Shown here: positions 24,225-31,524 of the stretch, in pieces
Numbering within the stretch: the stretch's first letter is position 1
Layout: every line of letters begins with the position of its first letter
Assembly: GCF_024756235.1 (NCBI RefSeq)
Contig: NZ_JANUGY010000009.1
Location: 62,001-126,000 of the forward strand
Reading direction: 5' to 3'
From: Massilia kyonggiensis
Lineage (GTDB): Bacteria > Pseudomonadota > Gammaproteobacteria > Burkholderiales > Burkholderiaceae_D
Length of the DNA: 64,000 bases
Notes under the pieces: generated by a model
The model's database searches: none
What the model saw: the letters and a program-made list of their open reading frames with translations, nothing else
Told to the model about the DNA's origin: nothing
Program-made: the position numbers and the translations under genes

Positions 24225-25165
24225 TGACGCAACGTGTAATGGGAACCGTCGCCGTGTTCGGCGAAGCGCTGGTCGACGATTTCGGCGACCGCCAGGTGAT
24301 CGGCGGCGCGCCGTTCAACGTGGCGCGCCACCTGGCCGCGCTGGGACACGACGCCCTGATGCTGACCCGCGTGGGCCTGGACGAGAACGGCGCCCGCATG
24401 CGCGCGGAGTTCGAGCGCTTCGGCCTGCCGATGGCCGGCCTGCAGGTGGATGCGGCCTTGCCGACGGGCCGGGTGAGTGTGGAACGCCACAGCGACGGCG
24501 GCCACCGCTTCACGATCCTGCCGCACCAGGCTTATGATGCCATCGAGGCGGAGCCCGCCGTGGCAGCCATGACGGCCGCCGCGCCCGCGACGCTGTATTT
24601 CGGCACGCTGGCCCAGCGCGAGCCGGCATCGCGCGACGCGCTGGGGCGGCTGCTCGCGGCGACCGATGCCTGCCGCTACCTGGACCTGAACGTGAGGACC
24701 GGGCAGGTGACGGAGCGGTGCGTGTTCGCATCGCTGCACGCGGCCGATATCGTCAAGGTCAACGAAGAGGAGTTGCAGGATTTGTTCGGCTGGTACACCC
24801 ACATGCGGCTCCCGACGGACGACATGGCAGGCGCCGACGTGCGCCACGCGTGCGCGACCCTGCTGCGCGTGTTCAACCTGACGGGCCTGATCGTGACCCT
24901 GGGACCGCGCGGTGCCGTGTACTTCGGTGCTGACGGCGCATATCACGCCACGCCGGCGCCGAGCGTACCCGTGCAACTGGCGGATACCGTGGGCGCGGGC
25001 GACGCGTTCTCCGCCGTGTTCCTGCTGGGCCGCGCGCGGGGTTGGCCGCTCGACGTGGTGCTGGCCCGCGCCAACGCATTCGCCGGCGCCGTATGCGGCA
25101 TCGTCGGCGCCGTCCCGGACGACCGCGCCTTCTACCGTCCATTCATCGAACGCTGGGAGCCATGA
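24221..25165 (+). CDS. PfkB-family sugar kinase, probable fructokinase (copy 1)
   Basis: The 314-residue kinase has the PfkB pattern: GEALVDDF near the start, VIGGAPFNVARHLAALG (about 27-43), a substrate/lid region, KVNEEELQDLF (about 175-185) and the catalytic C-terminal signature DTVGAGDAFSAVFL, where the Asp is the general base. It should phosphorylate fructose released by the sucrose-splitting enzyme. The ATG overlaps the stop of that gene as ATGA, so translation is coupled. A very similar kinase of the same length follows after the transporter gene. Confidence 0.87.
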   Translation: MMTQRVMGTVAVFGEALVDDFGDRQVIGGAPFNVARHLAALGHDALMLTRVGLDENGARMRAEFERFGLPMAGLQVDAALPTGRVSVERHSDGGHRFTILPHQAYDAIEAEPAVAAMTAAAPATLYFGTLAQREPASRDALGRLLAATDACRYLDLNVRTGQVTERCVFASLHAADIVKVNEEELQDLFGWYTHMRLPTDDMAGADVRHACATLLRVFNLTGLIVTLGPRGAVYFGADGAYHATPAPSVPVQLADTVGAGDAFSAVFLLGRARGWPLDVVLARANAFAGAVCGIVGAVPDDRAFYRPFIERWEP

Positions 25166-26538
25166 TGGCCAAGCCGCGTATGACGTTCTGGCAGATCGTC
25201 AACATGAACATCGGATTCTTCGGCATCCAGTTCAGCTTCGGTCTGCAGCAGAGCAGCATGAGTCCCATCTACAAATACCTCGGCGCCGACGAGGCGAGCC
25301 TGCCGTATCTGTGGCTGGCCGGTCCCGTCACGGGCCTGCTCGTGCAGCCGCTGGTGGGCGCGATGAGCGACCGCACCGTCAGCCGCTGGGGGAGACGTAC
25401 GCCGTACTTCCTCATCGGCGCGATCCTGTGCAGCCTCGGCCTGCTGGCGATGCCGTACAGCCCGACGTTGTGGATGGCCGCAAGCCTGCTGTGGATCCTC
25501 GACTCCGCCAACAACGTGACAATGGAGCCGTACCGTGCGTTCGTCAGCGACAAGCTGCCCGCGAGCCAGCACTCGCTCGGCTTCCTCACGCAGAGCGCGT
25601 TCACGGGCCTGGGCCAGACGCTGGCCTACCTGACGCCGTCGCTGCTCGTGTGGATCGGGATGGACAAGGACGCCGTCAACGGCAGCCATATCCCGCAGGT
25701 CGTCGTCGCTGCATTCCTGATCGGCGCCGTGTGCTCGCTCGTGTCCGTGCTGTGGTCCGTGAAGACGACGCCGGAAGACCCGCTGCCGCCGCACGCGCTG
25801 GCCGCCATGCGCGCCGCGCCCGGCGGCTGGAAGCATACTCTGGCGGAGATCGCCGCGGCCGTGCGCGACATGCCCACGACGATGAAGCAGCTGGCCCTTG
25901 TAAAACTGTTCCAGTGGTATGCGATGTTCTGCTACTGGCAATTCATCACGCTGTCGCTGGCGCGCACCCTGTTCGGCACGAGCGACGCCGCATCGCCGGG
26001 CTTTCGCGATGCGGGCCTGCTGAACGGCCAGATCGGCGCGTTCTACAACTTCATCGCGTTCCTCGCCGCGTTCGCGCTGGTGCCGTTCGCGCGGCGTCAC
26101 GGACCGCATGTCGTGCACGCCGTGTGCCTGCTGCTGGCCGGCGCCGGCATGCTCGCGATCCCGCACATCCATACGCCCGTGCTGCTGCTCGTGCCGATGG
26201 TCGGCATCGGCCTCGCGTGGGCCAGCATCATGGGCAATCCGTACGTGATCCTCGCGTCCAGCCTGCCGCCGGAACGCACGGGCGTCTACATGGGGATCTT
26301 CAACATGTTCATCGTGATCCCGATGATCATCCAGATCTTTACGCTGCCGCTGTACTACCACAGCTGGCTCGGCGGGAACCCGGAAAACGTGATCCGCCTG
26401 GCCGGCGCGCTGCTCGTTTGCGCCGCTTTCGCGATGCGCCTGGTGCGCTACAATGCCCCGGGTACGATCGAACGGACGGAGATGGCGTATGGTGAAGTGG
26501 AACGGGATGGCGGTGGTGTTCGGCGAGGTGCTCGTTGA
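25162..26538 (+). CDS. MFS sugar transporter, SuxC/SUT-like
   Basis: The 458-residue membrane protein has about twelve helices and the loop motif GAMSDRTVSRWGRRTPYFL, typical of sucrose/H+ symporters and related glycoside transporters. FGIQFSFGLQQSSMSPIY in the first helix is a further SUT-like feature. It should bring sucrose (or a related disaccharide) across the inner membrane by proton symport, the SuxC role in Xanthomonas. It overlaps the upstream kinase by ATGA, and the second kinase gene starts 50 bases inside its 3' end, so all four genes from the GH13 on form one translationally linked block. The C-terminal tail is charged and lies in the overlap. Confidence 0.87.
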   Translation: MMAKPRMTFWQIVNMNIGFFGIQFSFGLQQSSMSPIYKYLGADEASLPYLWLAGPVTGLLVQPLVGAMSDRTVSRWGRRTPYFLIGAILCSLGLLAMPYSPTLWMAASLLWILDSANNVTMEPYRAFVSDKLPASQHSLGFLTQSAFTGLGQTLAYLTPSLLVWIGMDKDAVNGSHIPQVVVAAFLIGAVCSLVSVLWSVKTTPEDPLPPHALAAMRAAPGGWKHTLAEIAAAVRDMPTTMKQLALVKLFQWYAMFCYWQFITLSLARTLFGTSDAASPGFRDAGLLNGQIGAFYNFIAFLAAFALVPFARRHGPHVVHAVCLLLAGAGMLAIPHIHTPVLLLVPMVGIGLAWASIMGNPYVILASSLPPERTGVYMGIFNMFIVIPMIIQIFTLPLYYHSWLGGNPENVIRLAGALLVCAAFAMRLVRYNAPGTIERTEMAYGEVERDGGGVRRGAR

Positions 26539-27433
26539 GGAAGGCGCGGGCGCCCCGGTCGTGGGCGGCGCCCCGTTCAACGTGGCGCGCCACCTGGCCG
26601 CCTTCATGGCACCGCCCCTCCTGATCACCCGCATCGGCGACGACCGCAACGGCGCCGCCGTGCGCGCCGAATTCGAACGCTTCGTGATCCCGGAAACGGG
26701 CCTGCAGATCGACACGATGGAAGAGACGGGCCGCGCCGTCGTCGAGCGCCAGGGCACGAGCCATCGCCTGACGCTGCTGCCGCGCCAGGCCTACGATTTC
26801 ATCGACCCCGCGCTTGCCGCCGCGAGCGTTTCCGGCGGCGCGTACGACACCGTGTATTTCGGCACGCTGGCCCAGCGCGAAGAACGCTCGCGCCTCGCGC
26901 TGGCGGCCGTGCTGGACGCGACGCCGGCGGCCAAGCGCTTCCTCGACCTCAACCTGCGCGCCGGCCACGCGAACGAGCCTGGCGTCACGAAGGCGCTGAC
27001 GTCGGCCGACATCGTCAAGGTCAACGAGGAGGAATTGCAGGCGCTGTTCCAGTGGTATTTCCAGATCGGCCCGAACGACGCCGCGCTGTCGACGGAAGAA
27101 GTGCACGCCGCCTGCCGCGCGCTGATGGACCGCTTCGCGCTGGAAGCGCTGATCGTGACCCTGGGCCACCGCGGCTCCGTGTACTTCGGCGCGGACGGCA
27201 GCTACATCGCTACCCGCGACAACCCGGTGCCGCCGTTCGTGATCGACACGACGGGCGCGGGCGACGCGTTCGCCGCCATCTTCATGCTGGGCCGCGCGCG
27301 CGGCTGGCCGCTGGAACGGGTGCTGGCACGCGCCAACGAATTCGCCGGCGCGATCTGTGCGGTCAGCGGGGCGGTGCCTGCCGACATCGGCTTCTACGAC
27401 AAGTGGGTCGCACGCTGGCGCGACCCGGCTTGA
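26489..27433 (+). CDS. PfkB-family sugar kinase, probable fructokinase (copy 2)
   Basis: This second 314-residue PfkB kinase shares GGAPFNVARHLAA, YFGTLAQRE, ADIVKVNEEELQ and the C-terminal DTTGAGDAFAAIFM with copy 1, so it is a paralogue. Start ATG at 26489 (MVKWNGMAVVFGEVL) is chosen because GGAG lies seven bases upstream and it gives the same length as copy 1; ATG at 26507 is an alternative. The start region lies inside the transporter gene (50-base overlap). Mid-protein it differs from copy 1 (FVIPETGLQIDTMEETG), so substrate preference may differ. It abuts the convergent bacterioferritin gene, whose stop follows without a spacer base. Confidence 0.87.
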   Translation: MVKWNGMAVVFGEVLVEEGAGAPVVGGAPFNVARHLAAFMAPPLLITRIGDDRNGAAVRAEFERFVIPETGLQIDTMEETGRAVVERQGTSHRLTLLPRQAYDFIDPALAAASVSGGAYDTVYFGTLAQREERSRLALAAVLDATPAAKRFLDLNLRAGHANEPGVTKALTSADIVKVNEEELQALFQWYFQIGPNDAALSTEEVHAACRALMDRFALEALIVTLGHRGSVYFGADGSYIATRDNPVPPFVIDTTGAGDAFAAIFMLGRARGWPLERVLARANEFAGAICAVSGAVPADIGFYDKWVARWRDPA

Positions 27434-27904
27434 TCACTCGCCCATCTGCGACTGCAGATAATTTTGAATGCCGACCTTGACGATGAGGTCGAGCTGCGTC
27501 TCCAGCCACTCGATGTGTTCCTCGGTGTCTTCGAGGATTTCCAGCAGCAGGTCGCGCGACACGTAGTCGTGCGCCACCTCGGCGGCGGCGATGCCTTCCT
27601 TGACCGTGACCTGGGCCGCGCGTTCCAGCTTCAGGTCGCATTCCAGCATTTCCTGGGCCGATTCGCCGATCAGCAGCTTGTGTAGCGCCTGCAGGTTCGG
27701 CAGGCCGTCCAGCATCAGGATGCGGTCGATCAGGCGGTCGGCGTGCTTCATCTCGCCGATCGATTCCTCGTATTCTTTCTTGCCCAGTTTCTCGAAGCCC
27801 CAGTGCCTGTACATGCGTGCATGCAGGAAGTACTGGTTGATCGCGGTGAGCTCGTTGGTCAGCTGTGCGTTGAGCAGCCGGATGATGTTGGGATCGCCCT
27901 TCAT
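27434..27904 (-). CDS. bfr: Bacterioferritin
   Basis: The 156-residue protein follows E. coli Bfr closely: MKGDPNIIRLLNAQL, NQYFLHARM, with the haem ligand Met52 (EMKHADRL) and ferroxidase ligands Glu18, Glu51, His54, Glu94 and His130 in place. It stores iron as a mineral core in a 24-mer. Oddity: the position that counts to Glu127 of E. coli Bfr reads Thr (EDTEEH, with Glu128 and Glu129 next to it); this rests on a hand alignment from memory without gaps. The gene abuts the second kinase's stop. The iron-release partner bfd and feoAB lie 3 kb away on the other side of the DUF262 gene. Confidence 0.93.
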   Translation of the reverse strand: MKGDPNIIRLLNAQLTNELTAINQYFLHARMYRHWGFEKLGKKEYEESIGEMKHADRLIDRILMLDGLPNLQALHKLLIGESAQEMLECDLKLERAAQVTVKEGIAAAEVAHDYVSRDLLLEILEDTEEHIEWLETQLDLIVKVGIQNYLQSQMGE

Positions 27905-27961
27905 AATCTACCTTTGTGCGTTGTTGTACAGCGCATCATAGCAAATCGAAGGGCGGGCAGG

Positions 27962-29857
27962 TCAGGACTGGTCGTCCATGTCGTCGTCGTCCTCGGTGGG
28001 TTCCTGCACCCGTGCGTCGTATTTGCCGACACCCAGGCGTTTGATGGCACTCAGACCCCAGATGTCGTCCGCGGCTTCCTTCAACCGCGCGACGCGCTTG
28101 CGGCAATTGTTGTCGCCCCAATGCGGGCGGCTCATCAAGTTGCCGCGGTATTCCGCGCTCGACAGGAGTTCGTTGAACGAGACCTTTCTTTGTTGGCGCA
28201 GCCAGTCGAGCTTGCTTTCAAATGGCGCGTTTTGCATCCCGCGGTTGTCGCGGATCGGCAATACAGTCAGGTTGCCCAGATGGTGCAGCCAGGGCGCCAT
28301 CGCCTTGAACTGGTTCTTGCCGTCTTTGGTATGGCGGTCATCCGGATTCTGCGGGTAAATGTGCTCGATATCCCAGTTCTGAAACGAGTCGTCGTTTTCG
28401 AACCAGACGCTCTCCTGGAACGGGCTGATGTCTTCGCGCACCTGGCCGGACCATTTTTCCGACCGGGGCAGGTGCAGGCCGTAGTTCCAGAACAGGTAGT
28501 GAATGATGTGCTTGTATTCCTGGTAGAACTTCGGACTGTCCAGCGCATTTTCCGGGACGATCATGGTGTTCCGCTCCTCGGCCGACATGGGCTGGCCCAG
28601 TGCCTCGGCTTCGGCCTCGTTCCACCAGGACGCCGTACCCCAGAACAATTGATGAATGGCAGCCGAGGCCGCCGATATTTTCGCGCCCTTGCCATCCACC
28701 CAGTCGCCTTGATAAAGCTGGCGGGCAAAGCGCCATTTCCTCGATCGCTCGGAATGGCTCTTCTGCTTGGCGAGCGCGCCGCGGAACGAAACGATTTCGC
28801 AGAAACGGATCAGGTCCGTTGCGCCGGTGCCCCAACGGACGATGGCCGCCACGATCAGGGGCTGCAATTCGGTTTCGCGCCCGAGCCTTGCAAAACCCAG
28901 CAGGGCATCGCGCAGCTTTTTTTCGGAACGGCTCACGGCGTCTTCATACGGACGTTCCGTCTTGACCCAGGCTTCGGCCACTTCGACCAACGAGTCGATG
29001 TATTGTTCGATCCACTGGACGATGTTGCCCTGCTGGTCATGGACTTCGCTCAGCGTTTCATCCAGGCGCGCCAGCACGCGTTGCCCCGGCTTGAACACCT
29101 TGTCGGAAAACAGGATCCAGTGCAGCTTGAGCAGCTTGTCCGAGTCGAAGGGCGTGGACGAGCTTCCCGGGTCCAGCAGCCGGTACAGCCGGTCGTAGCG
29201 CTCGGTGATGAATGCTTCCACCTTATCGCGGGCGGCGGGCGTCGGCACCATCGCCGTCCACTCGATCAGCTTGTTCTTGACGAGATCGAACTGGGAGACT
29301 TCCTTGCCGCGCAAATTGATGCGTTCGAACAGGCCGGTCGCGCCGGCCAGGTTGGGCGCCACGTAGACGATCAACTGCGCGCGCAGGATCGTGTCCAGCG
29401 TAAAGCCGGACGCATCGCACAGCTGTGCGAACGCGTCGTGCAAACGGCGCTGCGACAAGGTGCCGGGTTTTTCCGTCGTTCGCGCAAGCAGCGCGCGCAT
29501 GAAGCCGACGTCGGCGGGGCGCGGCGAAATCCAGGGCGCGCTCAGCATGCCGTCGGGTGCGCGTAAGGCATGCTGCGTGCCGCTGCGTGCGGCGAGGGCG
29601 AGCATCAACGTGGTCAGACGCTGTTGGCCGTCGACGATTGCATAGCGGTTTGCGCCCGAGGGGCAGACTACCGTCAAGCCGAGAAACAGCGATCCCTGCC
29701 TGCTCTGGGCCTCGGCAAGGTCGCCGATCATGTCCTGTACCTGTTCGGCTCCCCAGTCATAGGGCCGCTGGAACATCGGGATGTGAAAATCGTATTCGAG
29801 CAATTGCTGGACCGTGCACATGCACGATTGCCCTGGCTGCAGCGTGATCGTCGGCAT
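27962..29857 (-). CDS. DUF262-DUF1524 protein, GmrSD/SspE-like putative defence nuclease
   Basis: The 631-residue cytosolic protein has a DUF262 domain at the N-terminus: IPMFQRPYDW (about 26-35) and YAIVDGQQRLTTL (about 72-84), where DGQQR is the nucleotide-binding/NTPase motif of GmrS-type domains. The C-terminus is DUF1524 (GmrD-type, His-Me finger): NWDIEHIYPQNP (about 494-505), HHLGNLTVLPIRDNRGMQN (about 525-543). Such fusions are modification-dependent restriction enzymes such as GmrSD and phosphorothioate-dependent SspE. The start at 29857 follows AAGGAAA; an upstream in-frame start would lie in the promoter. The acidic tail EDDDDMDDQ is odd. No methylase, dnd or ssp gene is nearby. 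Codon use is less GC-rich than neighbours, hinting at transfer. Confidence 0.82.
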   Translation of the reverse strand: MPTITLQPGQSCMCTVQQLLEYDFHIPMFQRPYDWGAEQVQDMIGDLAEAQSRQGSLFLGLTVVCPSGANRYAIVDGQQRLTTLMLALAARSGTQHALRAPDGMLSAPWISPRPADVGFMRALLARTTEKPGTLSQRRLHDAFAQLCDASGFTLDTILRAQLIVYVAPNLAGATGLFERINLRGKEVSQFDLVKNKLIEWTAMVPTPAARDKVEAFITERYDRLYRLLDPGSSSTPFDSDKLLKLHWILFSDKVFKPGQRVLARLDETLSEVHDQQGNIVQWIEQYIDSLVEVAEAWVKTERPYEDAVSRSEKKLRDALLGFARLGRETELQPLIVAAIVRWGTGATDLIRFCEIVSFRGALAKQKSHSERSRKWRFARQLYQGDWVDGKGAKISAASAAIHQLFWGTASWWNEAEAEALGQPMSAEERNTMIVPENALDSPKFYQEYKHIIHYLFWNYGLHLPRSEKWSGQVREDISPFQESVWFENDDSFQNWDIEHIYPQNPDDRHTKDGKNQFKAMAPWLHHLGNLTVLPIRDNRGMQNAPFESKLDWLRQQRKVSFNELLSSAEYRGNLMSRPHWGDNNCRKRVARLKEAADDIWGLSAIKRLGVGKYDARVQEPTEDDDDMDDQS

Positions 29858-29862
29858 AATAG

Positions 29863-29878
29863 GTTTCCTTATGGAAAC
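29863..29878 (-). promoter_or_regulatory. Hairpin sequestering the DUF262 ribosome-binding site
   Basis: On the minus strand GTTTCC-ATAA-GGAAAC forms a 6-bp stem, and the right arm is the Shine-Dalgarno sequence (AAGGAAA) of the DUF262 gene. The leader is only about 25 bases long, so it consists mainly of this hairpin. Confidence 0.5.
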
Positions 29879-29888
29879 TAAAAGTCGC

Positions 29889-29916
29889 AGTATATCGCCA
29901 ACGACCTTCACGTCAC
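29889..29916 (-). promoter_or_regulatory. Promoter of the DUF262 gene
   Basis: On the minus strand GTGACG (29916-29911) and TATACT (29894-29889) are 16 bases apart. This decides against a DUF262 start at 29911, which would fall in the -35 box. Confidence 0.45.
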
Positions 29917-29983
29917 CATCGAAAACCGACGATGACCGACAATTCGCAAAAGCCGGTTAGTGCTCAGTTGCAATTAACGACTC

Positions 29984-30664
29984 TTAAATCGCCGCCAATG
30001 CCAGGCCGCCCGCCGCCAGCAGCGACACGGCCCCGATCACGATGCCCACCGTGCGCCGCCGGTTGGTCAGCGACCACAGCACGACGCCGGACAGCGACAG
30101 CAGGATGATGGAGCCGGCCAGCGTGTCCACGAGCAGGATCCATGCGGCACTCATGCCGACGCCCTTGTGCAGATTGACGAGGGTGCCGAAAACATTGTTC
30201 TCGGCGCGCTTGACGGTGACATAGCTGTTGCCGACCCAATATTCAGCCTGGACATTGCCCGACGGCGAAGTAAAACTGGCGCTCCAGCGCGCGGGCTGGA
30301 TCAGCGACTTGTCGCCCCACGCGACGGGACGCGCCGCCTCGGCTTTTACGCGCCCCGGTTCCGGCTCCAGCCGCAGCGAGCGCTTGAGCCAGGTTGCCAG
30401 CGCCTGGGGACTGCCGGGGGCCGGACTCGGCAAGGGAATCTGGACCGTGGCTTCCTGCGCCTGGACGGCGGGAATCTTCATCACGGCACGGTGGTTGAGG
30501 AGAATGCCGGTGCTGCCGAACAGCAGGCCGAGCACGGCACCCCATAGACCGATCCAGCCATGCGTCTTGCGCAGCCACTTGACGATGACGGCGCGGCGCG
30601 TCGGCTGCGGAGGCGGCTGGACCGTAAAAGGCGCTTTGGGTGGGCGGAACGGGATTACGGGCAT
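29984..30664 (-). CDS. PepSY-type membrane protein
   Basis: The 226-residue protein has a cytosolic Pro-rich start, a first helix (WIGLWGAVLGLLFGSTGILL, about 37-56) led by KTHGWIG, a periplasmic domain of about 110 residues, the segment LVNLHKGVGMS, and two C-terminal helices. KTHGWIG...HR and NLHKG are the marks of PepSY-associated TM proteins, whose histidines can bind haem; many act in iron/siderophore reduction. Its place next to bfd and feoAB supports an iron role, for example a ferric-siderophore reductase component, but this is inference. It is transcribed away from the feo genes, downstream of bfd. Confidence 0.7.
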   Translation of the reverse strand: MPVIPFRPPKAPFTVQPPPQPTRRAVIVKWLRKTHGWIGLWGAVLGLLFGSTGILLNHRAVMKIPAVQAQEATVQIPLPSPAPGSPQALATWLKRSLRLEPEPGRVKAEAARPVAWGDKSLIQPARWSASFTSPSGNVQAEYWVGNSYVTVKRAENNVFGTLVNLHKGVGMSAAWILLVDTLAGSIILLSLSGVVLWSLTNRRRTVGIVIGAVSLLAAGGLALAAI

Positions 30665-30782
30665 GGGAGTGAAATCCGGATGCGTCGGAAGTCACATATT
30701 ACCAAGAGCGGGGCGCGCATGGTCGGGTGCACGTGCGATTGTGCATAGCAACATCGGCGGTGCAGCAGCCGCCGGGAAGAGA

Positions 30783-31001
30783 TCAGGCCACGATCCCGTC
30801 GGCCGGCGCACGACGCAGCTCGGTGACGACGGTCTTGCTTTCCAGGTGTTCGTGCATCACTTCGCGTGCATAGCTGACGCATTTGCCGCAGCAGGTGCCG
30901 ACGCCCAGTTCCTTGTACAGGTCGGCCATCGACGTGAGGCCGAGGTCGACCGCCTGGCGGATTTCGCGGTCGGAGATGTTATTGCAGACACAGACGATCA
31001 T
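30783..31001 (-). CDS. bfd: Bacterioferritin-associated ferredoxin
   Basis: The 72-residue protein is a BFD-like [2Fe-2S] ferredoxin: MIVCVCNNISDREIR at the start and GVGTCCGKCV in the middle give the cysteines Cys4, Cys6 and the C-x2-C pair. Bfd donates electrons through bacterioferritin haem to release iron as Fe(II). The ATG at 31001 gives the family start MIVCVC; a start nine codons upstream would add an unusual Pro-rich head. A Fur-box-like sequence lies 47 bases upstream, fitting the iron-starvation induction known for bfd genes. Confidence 0.9.
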   Translation of the reverse strand: MIVCVCNNISDREIRQAVDLGLTSMADLYKELGVGTCCGKCVSYAREVMHEHLESKTVVTELRRAPADGIVA

Positions 31002-31047
31002 GGACGGTTCCGGTGGTGGATGCATCACAGGCCGTTGCTACTTGGTC

Positions 31048-31066
31048 TATAATGCGAATCATTCTC
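31048..31066. promoter_or_regulatory. Fur box between bfd and feoA
   Basis: TATAATGCGAATCATTCTC matches the 19-bp Fur consensus GATAATGATAATCATTATC at 15 positions. It lies between divergent bfd and feoA and could control both. A weaker AT-rich stretch follows at about 31170-31190. Confidence 0.7.
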
Positions 31067-31244
31067 ATTACCCTTCGTATTCTGCTCAAGTTGGATCGCG
31101 AATGCAAGCGTTTTTGTTGCGTCGTTGCGTTAAATGAAGGCTGAGAGAGCGGAAGTAGATAAACCGCAAATAGAAATAATTCGCATTTAGGTTTATGATG
31201 TACCCATCCGTTACTGCATCGCACCGTTGATTGGAAGCGACACC

Positions 31245-31514
31245 ATGACTCTTGCTCCTACCCTGACCACGCTCGACAGCCTCAAGGCCGGCCAGAGCGC
31301 CACCGTGATCCATCTCGCGCCGAACGCGGTCGGCAGCCGCGACGGCGGCATCGACGTGTCGCGCCGCCTGATGGAACTGGGTTTCGTGCCGGGCGAGCGC
31401 ATCCGCATGCTCAAGCGCGGCCTGCCCGGCGGTCCGCTGGCGGTCAAGGTCGGCCAGTCGACGTTCGCCCTGCGCCGCTTCGAGGCGGCGCTGGTCTCGA
31501 TCCAGCCGGAGTAA
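31245..31514 (+). CDS. feoA: Ferrous-iron transport protein A
   Basis: The 89-residue SH3-like cytosolic protein has the FeoA pattern RRLMELGFVPGERIRMLKRG and ends in the strand GQSTFALRRFEAALVSI. FeoA binds and supports FeoB in ferrous-iron uptake. The ATG at 31245 is taken because it gives the normal N-terminus; an earlier in-frame ATT/ATG-like codon at 31227 adds nothing conserved. FeoB follows after ten bases. Confidence 0.92.
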   Translation: MTLAPTLTTLDSLKAGQSATVIHLAPNAVGSRDGGIDVSRRLMELGFVPGERIRMLKRGLPGGPLAVKVGQSTFALRRFEAALVSIQPE

Positions 31515-31524
31515 TGGAACCAAC

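Noticed and set aside
31002..31028. Nine-codon N-terminal extension of Bfd (MMHPPPEPS)
   Set aside because: Family members start MIVCVC or similar; the extension is Pro-rich and has no ribosome site.
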